In this document: piece after piece, positions 16,048 to 24,660 of the stretch
How the letters are laid out: each line of letters opens with the position of its first letter
How positions within the stretch are numbered: the stretch's first letter is position 1
DNA from: Pseudomonas fragi
GTDB taxonomy: Bacteria > Pseudomonadota > Gammaproteobacteria > Pseudomonadales > Pseudomonadaceae
NCBI RefSeq assembly: GCF_025426255.1
Contig: NZ_CP104861.1
Coordinates: forward strand, 4,278,001 to 4,342,000
Direction: 5' to 3'
Length of the DNA: 64,000 nucleotides
Translations under genes and position numbers: made by a program
Notes under the pieces: model-generated
Told to the model about the DNA's origin: nothing
Seen by the model: the letters and a program-made list of their open reading frames with translations, nothing else
Database searches by the model: none

Positions 16048-16526
16048 GCCAAGGATTTTTCAATTGCCTGAATCACCGTTGCATCGTCTGGTGCGGTGCG
16101 CGGTGAAAAACGTGCCAGTACTCGACCATCCTGACCAACCAGGAATTTTTCGAAGTTCCAGGTGATATCCCCTTCAAACTCGGCCCCCTCGCCAGCCAAC
16201 AGACGATAAAGCTGATGACGCTCAGGCCCGTTGACCTCAAGCTTGCTGCTCAGAGGGAAGCTGACACCGTAGTTGAGGCTGCAAAATTCCTGGATTTGCT
16301 GCTCAGTGCCAGGTTCTTGTCCGGCGAACTGGTTGCATGGCACACCTAATATGCTGAAACCCTGGCTCTTGTACTGCTGGAAGATGTTTTCCAATGCTGC
16401 GTATTGCGGCGTCAAACCACATTGTGAGGCGACGTTCACCACCAGCACCACGTGGCCCTTGAAGGTTTCCAGTGGCAGTAATTTGCCGTCCAACGCGTCC
16501 AAGGTTAGGTCGTGAAAAGCACTCAT
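16044..16526 (-). CDS. Glutathione peroxidase-family peroxidase
   Basis: 160 residues of the Gpx family. Peroxidatic Cys36 lies in NVASQCGLTPQY (cysteine, not selenocysteine), with the other catalytic residues Gln in NQFAGQEPG and Trp in TWNFEKFL. It reduces peroxides using thioredoxin or glutathione. I start at the ATG at 16526 with GGAG seven bases upstream; the frame runs 20 codons further without support. It follows the slyD terminator. Confidence 0.92.
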   Translation of the reverse strand: MSAFHDLTLDALDGKLLPLETFKGHVVLVVNVASQCGLTPQYAALENIFQQYKSQGFSILGVPCNQFAGQEPGTEQQIQEFCSLNYGVSFPLSSKLEVNGPERHQLYRLLAGEGAEFEGDITWNFEKFLVGQDGRVLARFSPRTAPDDATVIQAIEKSLA

Positions 16527-16598
16527 GACGGACTCCAAATTTCCCGGGGCTACATTCAAGCAATCGCTCAAGGTGCCAATTGCCATGATCTACGATGC

Positions 16599-16626
16599 AA
16601 AAAAGGCGCCCGAAGGCGCCTTTTTT
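16599..16626. terminator. Rho-independent terminator downstream of slyD
   Basis: GGCGCC-CGAA-GGCGCC with six A on one side and six T on the other. It lies 34 bases past the slyD stop on the minus strand and upstream of the peroxidase start, so it insulates the two genes. Confidence 0.85.
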
Positions 16627-16659
16627 ATAGCTAGCTCACTGTGAGCTTAGCAGCACTTA

Positions 16660-17145
16660 TCAGTGCTGATGACCGCCTTCACCGTGTACGTGGCCGTGAG
16701 CAACTTCTTCTTCGCTCGCGTCACGTACAGCAACAACCTTAACCTGGAAGGTCAGGCGCTGACCGGCCAATGGGTGGTTGCCATCAACAGTCACGTCGTC
16801 GCCGTCCAGGTCACGGATAGTCACGATCTGCATTTGGCCGTCTGGAGCGGAAGCGTGGAACTGCATGCCCACTTCCAGTTGGTCAACGCCTTCGAACATG
16901 CTGGCGCTCAAAGTGCTGACCAGCTCGGCGGAGTACTCGCCGTAAGCGTCTTCAGGTTCAACGGTAACAGTCAGTTCTTCACCAACGGCCTTGCCATCAA
17001 GAGCCTTTTCCAGACCTGGGATGATGTTACCTGCGCCTTGCAGGTAAACCAGCGGTGCGCCGCCGGCAGAGCTGTCGATGACCTCACCAGCGTCGTTGGT
17101 CAGGGTATATTCGATGGAGACTGCCTTGTTGGTGGCGATCGTCAT
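16660..17145 (-). CDS. slyD: FKBP-type peptidyl-prolyl isomerase SlyD
   Basis: 161 residues. FKBP domain split by the IF chaperone insert: VSIEYTLTNDAGEVIDSS, PLVYLQGAGNIIPGLEKAL, then VEPEDAYGEY and the insert, then NHPLAGQRLTFQVKV. The C-terminal tail ends HGHVHGEGGHQH, a metal-binding histidine stretch as in SlyD that delivers nickel in other bacteria. It catalyses proline isomerisation and assists folding in the cytoplasm. Confidence 0.92.
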   Translation of the reverse strand: MTIATNKAVSIEYTLTNDAGEVIDSSAGGAPLVYLQGAGNIIPGLEKALDGKAVGEELTVTVEPEDAYGEYSAELVSTLSASMFEGVDQLEVGMQFHASAPDGQMQIVTIRDLDGDDVTVDGNHPLAGQRLTFQVKVVAVRDASEEEVAHGHVHGEGGHQH

Positions 17146-17235
17146 GGGGCGAGACCTTTTGCAAAATAATAAAGAAGCGCAAGTTTAACCAAGCAATCAC
17201 TCGAAAGCGAACACAACCAAGACCAACGGATAATT

Positions 17236-17451
17236 TTGAAAACTTCAACAATCATTGGCTGGCGTCTGGATCAAGAGGAGCACTGGGTTGTCGTGCTCTC
17301 CTGCGGCCACACCCAGCACCAGCGTCACCAACCCCCCTGGCAATCCAGGCCCTGGGTGCTTGATCCATTGCAGCGCCAGAAAAAAATAGGCCAGCCCTTT
17401 GACTGCGGTTGGTGTGCTCAGGAGGCGGATAGCGCTAATCTTGGCAATTGA
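17236..17451 (+). CDS. DUF3565 small protein
   Basis: 71 residues, recognised by the VVLSCGHTQHQRHQPPWQ core and a C-terminal FDCGWC, giving paired Cys/His residues that could bind a metal. Function unknown. The start is a TTG (17236) because no ATG or GTG occurs in the frame nearby; no clear ribosome site is visible, so the start is uncertain. It lies between the divergent slyD gene and pta. Confidence 0.72.
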   Translation: MKTSTIIGWRLDQEEHWVVVLSCGHTQHQRHQPPWQSRPWVLDPLQRQKKIGQPFDCGWCAQEADSANLGN

Positions 17452-17511
17452 TTCAGGCACAAACCCCGTTTAAAGGGTGTTGCCCTTGCACTGCCACGTC
17501 AGGAAGCTCGC

Positions 17512-19611
17512 ATGCAAACTTTCTTTATCGCCCCCACCGATTTTGGTGTGGGTCTGACATCCATTAGCCTGGGCCTGGTTCGCACTCTGGAGCGCGCCGG
17601 GTTGAAAGTCGGTTTTTTCAAGCCCATTGCCCAACCGCATCCAGGCGATCTTGGCCCAGAGCGCTCGACCGAGCTGGTCGCCCGCACCCACGGCCTCAAG
17701 CCGCCTACCCCACTGGGCCTGGCGCATGTCGAGCGCATGCTCGGCGACGGCCAGCTGGATGAGCTGCTCGAAGAGATCATCAACCTTTACCAGCAGGCCG
17801 CCGTCGGCAAGGACGTACTGATCGTCGAAGGCATGGTGCCCACCCGCACCGCCAGCTACGCGGCACGGGTCAATTTGCACCTGGCGAAAAGCCTGGATGC
17901 CGAAGTGATCCTGGTCTCCGCCCCGGAAAACGAAGTGCTGACCGAACTCTCCGGCCGGGTTGAGTTGCAGGCACAGCTGTTTGGCGGCCCCAAAGACCCC
18001 AAGGTGCTCGGCGTGATCCTCAACAAGGTGCGCACCGACGAAAGCATGGAAGTCTTCTCGGCACGCCTCAAGGAGCATTCGCCGCTGCTGCGCAGTGGTG
18101 ATTTCAAGCTGCTGGGCTGCATTCCGTTCCAACCTGAACTCAACGCCCCGCGCACCCGCGATGTGGCCGAGTTGCTGGGGGCTCAGGTGCTGAATGCCGG
18201 GGACTATGAAACCCGGCGCATGTCGAAAATCATCCTGTGTGCCCGCACCGTGCTCAATACCCTGCAACTGCTCAAGCCAGGCGTACTGGTGGTGACCCCG
18301 GGCGATCGCGACGACATCATTCTGGCCGTGAGTCTGGCCGCGATGAACGGCGTGCCGCTGGCGGGCTTGCTGCTGACCAGTGACACCCAACCCGATCCGC
18401 GGTTGATGGAACTGTGTCGGGGAGCGCTACAGGCCGGGCTGCCGGTGCTGTCGGTGAGTACGGGGTCGTACGACACCGCCAACCGCCTCAATGGCCTGAA
18501 CAAGGAAATCCCGATCGATGACCGCGAACGTGCGGAAATCATCACCGACTTTGTCGCCAGCCATCTCGATGCCCAGTGGCTGCACCAACGCTGCGGCACG
18601 CCACGGGAAATGCGCCTGACCCCTGCGGTATTTCGCTATCAACTGATCCAGCGCGCCCAAAAAGCCAACAAGCGCATCGTTCTGCCAGAAGGCAGCGAGC
18701 CCCTGACCGTGCAGGCGGCAGCTATTTGTCATGCTCGCGGCATCGCCCGCTGTGTCTTGCTGGCCAAGCCCGAAGAAGTCCAGGCGGTGGCCAAGGCCCA
18801 CGGTTTCGAGCTGCCTGAGGGCCTCGAAATTATCGACCCGGACCTGATTCGGGCCCGTTACGTCGAGCCAATGGTGGCCCTGCGCAAGACCAAAAGCATC
18901 AACGCACCGATGGCCGAGCAACAACTGGAAGACCCGGTGGTGATTGGCACCATGATGCTGGCGCTGGATGAAGTGGACGGGTTGGTCTCCGGGGTAATCC
19001 ACTCCACCGCCAACACCATTCGCCCTGCCCTGCAGTTGATCAAGACGGCGCCGGGCTGCACCCTGGTATCGTCGGTGTTCTTTATGTTGTTCCCCGAGCA
19101 GGTGCTGGTATACGGCGACTGCGTGATGAACCCGCACCCCACCGCAACCGAACTGGCTGAAATCGCCCTGCAAAGCGCCGATTCTGCCGCCGCCTTCGGC
19201 ATCACTCCGCGAGTGGCGATGATCAGCTATTCCAGCGGTGATTCGGCCAGTGGCGAAGAGGTCGAAAAGGTTCGCGAAGCCACTCTATTGGCCCACGAAG
19301 CCCAGCACGCATTGCTGATTGACGGCCCGCTGCAATACGACGCGGCCGCCAACGAGGTGGTAGCCAAACAACTGGCCCCTAATAGCCAGGTGGCGGGCCG
19401 TGCCACGGTATTCGTGTTCCCCGACCTCAACACCGGCAACACGACACACAAAGCCGTACAGCGCAGCGCCGATTGCGTCAGCCTTGGGCCGATGCTGCAA
19501 GGGCTGCGCAAACCGGTGAACGATCTGCCACGCGGCGCGCAAGTGGACGACATCGTCTACACCATCGCCCTTACGGCGATTCAAGCCGCCAACCGACCTA
19601 TGGATGTGTAA
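17512..19611 (+). CDS. pta: Phosphate acetyltransferase
   Basis: 699 residues, the long form. N-terminal P-loop-like domain (TFFIAPTDFGVGLTSISLGL), a central DRTGG-type domain, and the catalytic PTA domain from about 370 to the end (KRIVLPEGSEPLTVQAAAICHARG ... EDPVVIGTMMLALDEVDGLVSG ... FVFPDLNTGN). It interconverts acetyl-CoA and acetyl phosphate. The stop TAA directly abuts the ATG of the acyltransferase gene. Acetate kinase is not adjacent, unlike P. aeruginosa. Confidence 0.95.
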   Translation: MQTFFIAPTDFGVGLTSISLGLVRTLERAGLKVGFFKPIAQPHPGDLGPERSTELVARTHGLKPPTPLGLAHVERMLGDGQLDELLEEIINLYQQAAVGKDVLIVEGMVPTRTASYAARVNLHLAKSLDAEVILVSAPENEVLTELSGRVELQAQLFGGPKDPKVLGVILNKVRTDESMEVFSARLKEHSPLLRSGDFKLLGCIPFQPELNAPRTRDVAELLGAQVLNAGDYETRRMSKIILCARTVLNTLQLLKPGVLVVTPGDRDDIILAVSLAAMNGVPLAGLLLTSDTQPDPRLMELCRGALQAGLPVLSVSTGSYDTANRLNGLNKEIPIDDRERAEIITDFVASHLDAQWLHQRCGTPREMRLTPAVFRYQLIQRAQKANKRIVLPEGSEPLTVQAAAICHARGIARCVLLAKPEEVQAVAKAHGFELPEGLEIIDPDLIRARYVEPMVALRKTKSINAPMAEQQLEDPVVIGTMMLALDEVDGLVSGVIHSTANTIRPALQLIKTAPGCTLVSSVFFMLFPEQVLVYGDCVMNPHPTATELAEIALQSADSAAAFGITPRVAMISYSSGDSASGEEVEKVREATLLAHEAQHALLIDGPLQYDAAANEVVAKQLAPNSQVAGRATVFVFPDLNTGNTTHKAVQRSADCVSLGPMLQGLRKPVNDLPRGAQVDDIVYTIALTAIQAANRPMDV

Positions 19612-20517
19612 ATGCTGGACTTTCTGCCTGCGCCGTTACGCGGCGTCATCGCTTCACTGCTGCTGGCGTTCAACACCATCGTGTGTTGCACGCCGCTGTT
19701 TATCGTCGCGATTTTCAAGCTGTGCTTGCCCTTCCCGGCAGCGCAGCGGGTGACCGACGAATTGATGCGCCGTATCCACGAAACCTGGGTCGGCAACAAC
19801 AATCGCTGGATGGATTTACTGCGCAAGACCCGCTGGCATATCAAGGGGCTCGAGGGGCTGGACTACGAGCATTCGTATCTGGTGACCAGCAACCACCAGA
19901 GCTGGGTCGACATCATGGTGCTGCAATACGTGCTCAACAAACGTATCCGCCCGCTGAAGTTCTTCCTCAAGCAGGAGCTGATCTGGGTGCCCGTGATTGG
20001 CCTGGCCTGGTGGGCATTGGGCTTTCCGTTCATGAAACGTTACTCCAAGGCCTACCTGGCCAAACACCCGGAGAAGAAAGGCGCCGATCTGGCGACCACA
20101 CGTAAAACCTGCGCCAAGTTCAAAGACCAGTCGGTGGGGATCTTCAACTTCGTTGAAGGCACGCGCTTTACCGAGGCCAAACACGCACAGCAGAACTCGC
20201 CGTTTCGCTACTTGCTCAAGCCCAAGGCCGGTGGCATCGCCTTTGTACTCGATGCAATGGGCGAACAGCTGCAGTCGATCGTCAACGTGACGATTCACTA
20301 CCCGGGCGGACGTCCGGGGTACTGGGACTTGCTGTGCGGCAATGTGAAAGAGGTGGTCGTGGTGTTTGAAGAGCTGAAAATCCCGGCTGAGTTTCTCGGT
20401 AAAAACTACGATCAGGACCCCGAGTACCGGCTGGCGTTTCAGGGCTGGATCAACCGGCTTTGGGAGGACAAGGACCGGTTGCTGGGCGAGCTGCATCGGG
20501 AGTATCCCAAAACCTGA
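19612..20517 (+). CDS. 1-acylglycerol-3-phosphate O-acyltransferase-like membrane protein
   Basis: 301 residues of the PlsC/YihG family. Two N-terminal hydrophobic helices, then the acyltransferase motifs SNHQSWVDIM (catalytic His-x4-Asp), FMKRYSK and NFVEGTRFT, and PKAGGIAFVL. Likely adds a fatty acyl chain to a lysophospholipid or related acceptor at the inner membrane. No gap from pta (TAA then ATG), so it is co-translated with it. Ends before a REP pair and terminator. Confidence 0.85.
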   Translation: MLDFLPAPLRGVIASLLLAFNTIVCCTPLFIVAIFKLCLPFPAAQRVTDELMRRIHETWVGNNNRWMDLLRKTRWHIKGLEGLDYEHSYLVTSNHQSWVDIMVLQYVLNKRIRPLKFFLKQELIWVPVIGLAWWALGFPFMKRYSKAYLAKHPEKKGADLATTRKTCAKFKDQSVGIFNFVEGTRFTEAKHAQQNSPFRYLLKPKAGGIAFVLDAMGEQLQSIVNVTIHYPGGRPGYWDLLCGNVKEVVVVFEELKIPAEFLGKNYDQDPEYRLAFQGWINRLWEDKDRLLGELHREYPKT

Positions 20518-20528
20518 TTCACAACCCT

Positions 20529-20670
20529 GTAGCCGCTGCCGAGGTACGATGGCTGCGATCGGGATCGCAGAGCCCGTACAACCTGAGTCCCTGATATGTT
20601 GAAACACCGGGGACATTATTCACGACGGCTTCGCCGTCGATCGCAGCCTTGGTACCTCGGCAGCGGCTAC
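20529..20670. repeat. REP-family A inverted pair (BIME-like)
   Basis: The ends GTAGCCGCTGCCGAGGTAC and GTACCTCGGCAGCGGCTAC are exact inverted copies, separated by about 104 bases. It occupies the space between the convergent acyltransferase and cysNC genes. Confidence 0.8.
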
Positions 20671-20694
20671 AATTATTTGATTGCCGCACCCAAT

Positions 20695-20734
20695 AAAAAA
20701 GCCCGCCACCGATCACTCGGTGGCGGGCTTTTTT
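20695..20734. terminator. Bidirectional terminator, acyltransferase / cysNC
   Basis: A 12-base stem GCCCGCCACCGA with loop TCAC, an A-run before and a T-run after, so it serves both convergent genes. Confidence 0.9.
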
Positions 20735-20742
20735 AGTGCGGC

Positions 20743-22641
20743 TTAAATCGCGCCGCGTTGACGCAACAGATCCAGCACCAGCTTGACGCTGTCTTCCAGT
20801 GGCAGCGATTGCGTGTCGACCACCAGGTCGGCATTCAACGGCACGTCATACGGGAAGGACTCACCCGGGATGTTGTCGCCACCTGCCGCATACAGCCCTT
20901 GCGGGTCACGCTCGGCGCACACGGCCGGGGATGCCTGGACATACACGGTAAGCAAACGGTCACTGCCAATCAGCGCCTTGGCCTGTTCACGGCCTTCGGC
21001 ATCCGGGGCAACAAACGCAGCCAATGTCAGCAGGCCCGCTTCGTTGAACTGACGCGCCACATGCGCAGCACGACGCCAGTTTTCAGTACGCCCGGCACGA
21101 TCCTGTGGCAGCCCCTTGTTCAGGTCATGGCGCAGGTTCTGGCCATCCAGTACGAACACCGCACGACCCATGTCGAACAGCTTGCGCTCAACCGCATAGG
21201 CCAAGGTGCTTTTGCCGGCACCGGACAAGCCGCTGAACAACACAGTCGCTGGCTGCTGGCCAAAACGCTGGACGCGCTCTTCAACCGCTACGTGCGCCAG
21301 TTTGCCGTGATGGGTTGCACTGCCATGACTCAGCGGCTGAGCAACGATCATGCCTGCACCGACGGTGCCATTGGTCAGACGGTCGATGATAATGAACGAA
21401 CCGGTGGTGCGGTTGCTGTCATAACCATCCAGCGCAATCGGCGCATCGAGGCTGATCTTGACCTTGCCGATCTCGTTCAACTGCAAGGCGCTGGCCGGAC
21501 CTTCTTCCAGGGTGTTTACGTCAACTTTGTTGACGATACTGGCAATCGAACCAGGCACGTAACTGGTAGCGCGCTTGATGTCGTACTTCTTGCCCGGCAG
21601 CATCGGCTCTTCAGCCATCCACACCAGCATGGCTTCGAAGTTATCGGTAACCAGCGGCACGTTGTCGGCATGCACCAACAGGTCGCCACGGGAGATATCG
21701 ATCTCGTCTTCCATGGTCAGCGTTACCGCCTGGCCAGGACCGGCGTGCTCCAGCTCACCTTCAAAGGTGACGATGGATTTGACCCGGCTGCTCTTGCCCG
21801 ACGGCAACACAACGATTTCATCGCCCTTGTGCACAATGCCGCTGGCCAGCGTACCGGCAAAACCGCGGAAGTTCAGGTTGGGACGGTTCACGTATTGCAC
21901 CGGGAAGCGCAAGTCGGTGAGGTTACGGTCCGCGGCAATTTCTACGGTTTCGAGGATTTCCATCAGCGACTGACCGGTGTACCACGGCGAACGCTCGGAT
22001 CGGTTCACCACGTTGTCGCCTTTAAGGGCAGACATCGGCACAAAGTGCAGGCTGGTCGGCTTGAGCTTCAAACCTTCGGCAAACTTCAGGTAGTCGGCCT
22101 TGATCGACTCGAACACACCTTCATCAAAACCCTTGAGGTCCATCTTGTTGATGGCCACAACGATATGTTTGATGCCCAGCAACGAGGCAATAAAGCTGTG
22201 GCGACGGGTCTGGGTCTGCACGCCGTAACGGGCATCTACCAGAATGATCGCCAGGTCACAGGTCGACGCACCGGTGGCCATGTTGCGGGTGTACTGCTCA
22301 TGGCCTGGGGTGTCGGCAATGATGAATTTGCGTTTGGCGGTTGAGAAATAGCGGTACGCCACGTCGATGGTGATGCCCTGTTCGCGCTCGGCTTGCAGAC
22401 CGTCTACCAGCAGCGCCAGGTCGATATCGTCGCCCGTGGTGCCGCTTTTTTTCGAGTCGCGGGTAATGGCTTCCAGATGGTCTTCATAGATCATCTTGGA
22501 GTCGTGCAGCAGGCGCCCGATCAGGGTGCTCTTGCCGTCGTCGACGTTGCCGCAGGTCAGAAAACGCAACATCTCTTTGCGTTCGTGCTGGCCCAGGTAG
22601 GCGAGGATGTCCTCGCTGATCAAATCAGATACGTGCGACAT
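20743..22641 (-). CDS. cysNC: Bifunctional ATP sulfurylase subunit 1 / APS kinase
   Basis: 632 residues. Residues about 25-440 are the EF-Tu-like GTPase subunit of sulfate adenylyltransferase (GNVDDGKST P-loop, DTPGHEQY, NKMD). Residues about 465-632 are APS kinase (FSGLSGAGKSTLA P-loop, LDGQNLRHDLNKGL). Together with CysD it activates sulfate to APS and then PAPS for cysteine synthesis. It is nine bases downstream of cysD on the minus strand. The long reverse-strand frame over this gene is a shadow. Confidence 0.96.
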   Translation of the reverse strand: MSHVSDLISEDILAYLGQHERKEMLRFLTCGNVDDGKSTLIGRLLHDSKMIYEDHLEAITRDSKKSGTTGDDIDLALLVDGLQAEREQGITIDVAYRYFSTAKRKFIIADTPGHEQYTRNMATGASTCDLAIILVDARYGVQTQTRRHSFIASLLGIKHIVVAINKMDLKGFDEGVFESIKADYLKFAEGLKLKPTSLHFVPMSALKGDNVVNRSERSPWYTGQSLMEILETVEIAADRNLTDLRFPVQYVNRPNLNFRGFAGTLASGIVHKGDEIVVLPSGKSSRVKSIVTFEGELEHAGPGQAVTLTMEDEIDISRGDLLVHADNVPLVTDNFEAMLVWMAEEPMLPGKKYDIKRATSYVPGSIASIVNKVDVNTLEEGPASALQLNEIGKVKISLDAPIALDGYDSNRTTGSFIIIDRLTNGTVGAGMIVAQPLSHGSATHHGKLAHVAVEERVQRFGQQPATVLFSGLSGAGKSTLAYAVERKLFDMGRAVFVLDGQNLRHDLNKGLPQDRAGRTENWRRAAHVARQFNEAGLLTLAAFVAPDAEGREQAKALIGSDRLLTVYVQASPAVCAERDPQGLYAAGGDNIPGESFPYDVPLNADLVVDTQSLPLEDSVKLVLDLLRQRGAI

Positions 22642-22650
22642 AACAACCCC

Positions 22651-23568
22651 TTAGAAATAACCCTGACGTTTTTTATCTTCCATTGAGCCTGCGCCATCGT
22701 GATCGATGACTCGGCCCTGGCGCTCGGAAGTTCGCGTCAGGAGCATTTCCTGGATGATGTCAGTCAAGGTTTCAGCCTCAGACTCCACCGCGCCAGTCAG
22801 CGGGTAGCAACCCAGGGTACGGAAGCGGACCTTTTTCTTGACGATGCGCGCCTTGTCTTCGTCAGACAGGTGCTCAAGGATGCGCTCGTCGTCGATCATG
22901 ATCAGCGTGCCGTTCTTTTCGATGACATCGCGCTCGGCGGCGAAGTACAACGGCACAATCGGGATGCCTTCGAGGTAGATGTACTGCCAGATATCGAGTT
23001 CGGTCCAGTTCGACAGCGGGAATACGCGGATCGATTCGCCCTTGTTGACGTTGCCGTTGTAGACATTCCACAACTCGGGGCGCTGGTTTTTCGGATCCCA
23101 GCGATGCTTGCTGTCGCGGAAGGAATACACGCGCTCTTTGGCACGGGATTTTTCTTCGTCGCGACGTGCACCACCAAAGGCGGCGTCGAAGCCGTATTTG
23201 TCCAGAGCCTGCTTGAGACCCTCGGTTTTCATGATATCGGTGTGCTTGGCACTGCCGTGGGTGAAGGGGTTAATCCCTTGCGCCACGCCGTCCGGGTTGA
23301 CGTGAGTGATCAAGTCCAGGCCCAGCTCGGCGACCATCTTGTCGCGAAAGCTGTACATCTCCTGGAATTTCCACTGGGTGTCGACATGCATCACCGGAAA
23401 CGGCAGCTTGCCAGGGAAAAACGCCTTGCGTGCAAGGTGCAGCATCACGGCGGAATCTTTACCGATCGAGTACAGCATCACCGGGTTATCGAACTCGGCG
23501 GCCACCTCGCGGATGATGTGGATGCTTTCCGCCTCCAGCTGTTTCAGGTGCGTCAGTTTGTCGACCAT
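22651..23568 (-). CDS. cysD: Sulfate adenylyltransferase subunit 2
   Basis: 305 residues of the PAPS-reductase/ATP-pyrophosphatase fold: PVMLYSIGKDSAVMLHLARKA carries the SGGxDS-like SxGKDS loop, and FGGARRDEEKSRAKERVYS is conserved. It forms a heterodimer with CysN and makes APS. First gene of the cysD-cysNC pair; a GGCCTGCGGGCC hairpin is in its leader near 23596. Confidence 0.96.
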   Translation of the reverse strand: MVDKLTHLKQLEAESIHIIREVAAEFDNPVMLYSIGKDSAVMLHLARKAFFPGKLPFPVMHVDTQWKFQEMYSFRDKMVAELGLDLITHVNPDGVAQGINPFTHGSAKHTDIMKTEGLKQALDKYGFDAAFGGARRDEEKSRAKERVYSFRDSKHRWDPKNQRPELWNVYNGNVNKGESIRVFPLSNWTELDIWQYIYLEGIPIVPLYFAAERDVIEKNGTLIMIDDERILEHLSDEDKARIVKKKVRFRTLGCYPLTGAVESEAETLTDIIQEMLLTRTSERQGRVIDHDGAGSMEDKKRQGYF

Positions 23569-23712
23569 GGCTACTCACGAAAGCTATCTTATGAACGGCC
23601 TGCGGGCCGTGTTCGAGGGTCGAATGCTAGCACAGCACCCTCTTCTATTGATCGCGTCTACTAGATCGAAACGGTCTAAGAATAGATCGCCGAGTTTGGG
23701 CTGTAATTGCCT

Positions 23713-23779
23713 GTGGGAGCGAGCCTGCTCGCGAAAGAGATGCTGATAATGGCCTCTTCGCGAGCAGGCTCGCTCCCAC
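23713..23779. repeat. REP-family B inverted pair
   Basis: GTGGGAGCGAGCCTGCTCGC is followed 26 bases on by its inverse GCGAGCAGGCTCGCTCCCAC. Between the divergent-side leader of cysD and the end of the Nif3-like gene. The same core occurs at 25837 and, degenerate, at 49865. Confidence 0.85.
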
Positions 23780-23801
23780 GGTTAGTCATCGTTGCTTGGA
23801 A

Positions 23802-24560
23802 TCAGATCGGATTCGGGCAATCAATAAACAGGTGTTCCAGGGCAAAGCGTCGCGCCAGGTAATCACCCAGGGCCTGCACGCCATAACGCTCGGTGGCGTG
23901 ATGCCCTGCGGCAATGAAACTGATGTCGTTTTCGCGGGCACTGTGGAAGGTTTGCTCGGACGCTTCGCCGCTCAGGTACAGGTCCACTCCGGCCAGTACT
24001 GCCTGATCGATGTAGCCCTGCCCGCCTCCGGTACACCAACCCACGCGGCGGATCATTTCACTGCCTTCAATCAGCAGCGGCTGACGCCCCAACGCCTCTT
24101 GAACGCGGCGCGCAAAGTCACGGGCGGTCACCGGCTCAGCCAAGGACCCCACCAGCCCCACTACTTTCGAATTGCCCGGATCCAGCGGACCTTCAACGGT
24201 AATGTCCAGTTGCCGCGCCAATTGCACGTTATTGCCCACCTCAGGATGCAGATCCAGCGGCAAGTGGTACGCCAACAGGCTGATATCGTGCTTGAGCAAG
24301 GTTTTCAGGCGGCGCTGCTTCATCCCGGTGACGCATGGGTCTTCGCCCTTCCAAAAATAACCGTGATGCACCAGCACCAGATCGGCCTGGGCCTCGACGG
24401 CAGCATCCAGCAATGCCTGACTGGCGGTCACGCCGCTGACGATCCGCATCACTTGCGGGCGGCCTTCGACCTGTAAACCATTGGGGCAGTAATCACTGAT
24501 GGAGGCACAGTTGAGGTAACGATTTGCTTCTTCTACCAGCGTGCTCAGGGCGACAGCCAT
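23802..24560 (-). CDS. Nif3-like dinuclear metal centre protein
   Basis: 252 residues of the Nif3/YbgI family. LVLVHHGYFWKGEDP gives the two histidines of the metal site; LLAYHLPLDLHPEVGNN and the C-terminal FIAAGHHATERYGVQAL complete the signature. The family forms hexameric rings with two metal ions; some members act as GTP cyclohydrolase-like or hydrolytic enzymes, but the cellular role is unsettled. It is divergent from algW, separated by 100 bases. Confidence 0.88.
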   Translation of the reverse strand: MAVALSTLVEEANRYLNCASISDYCPNGLQVEGRPQVMRIVSGVTASQALLDAAVEAQADLVLVHHGYFWKGEDPCVTGMKQRRLKTLLKHDISLLAYHLPLDLHPEVGNNVQLARQLDITVEGPLDPGNSKVVGLVGSLAEPVTARDFARRVQEALGRQPLLIEGSEMIRRVGWCTGGGQGYIDQAVLAGVDLYLSGEASEQTFHSARENDISFIAAGHHATERYGVQALGDYLARRFALEHLFIDCPNPI

Positions 24561-24603
24561 AAAAGACTCCTAAATATAGCGTTCAGAGCCGGGCGGCCCT
24601 CGT

Positions 24604-24619
24604 ATAATGGCGCCATTAT
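24604..24619. promoter_or_regulatory. Palindrome overlapping a TATAAT box before algW
   Basis: TATAAT at 24603-24608 overlaps the perfect 16-base palindrome ATAATGGCGCCATTAT. The -35 match is weak. A symmetric site on a -10 element is a good operator position, but the binding protein is unknown. Confidence 0.45.
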
Positions 24620-24660
24620 GGGCCGTCAAGATGGCTCTGCAACCTTCAGGACTGAGTTCA

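Noticed and set aside
20758..22344. 528-codon plus-strand frame over cysNC
   Set aside because: Exact antisense of a well-conserved gene; the translation is low-complexity with Gln, His and Arg and no family signature.
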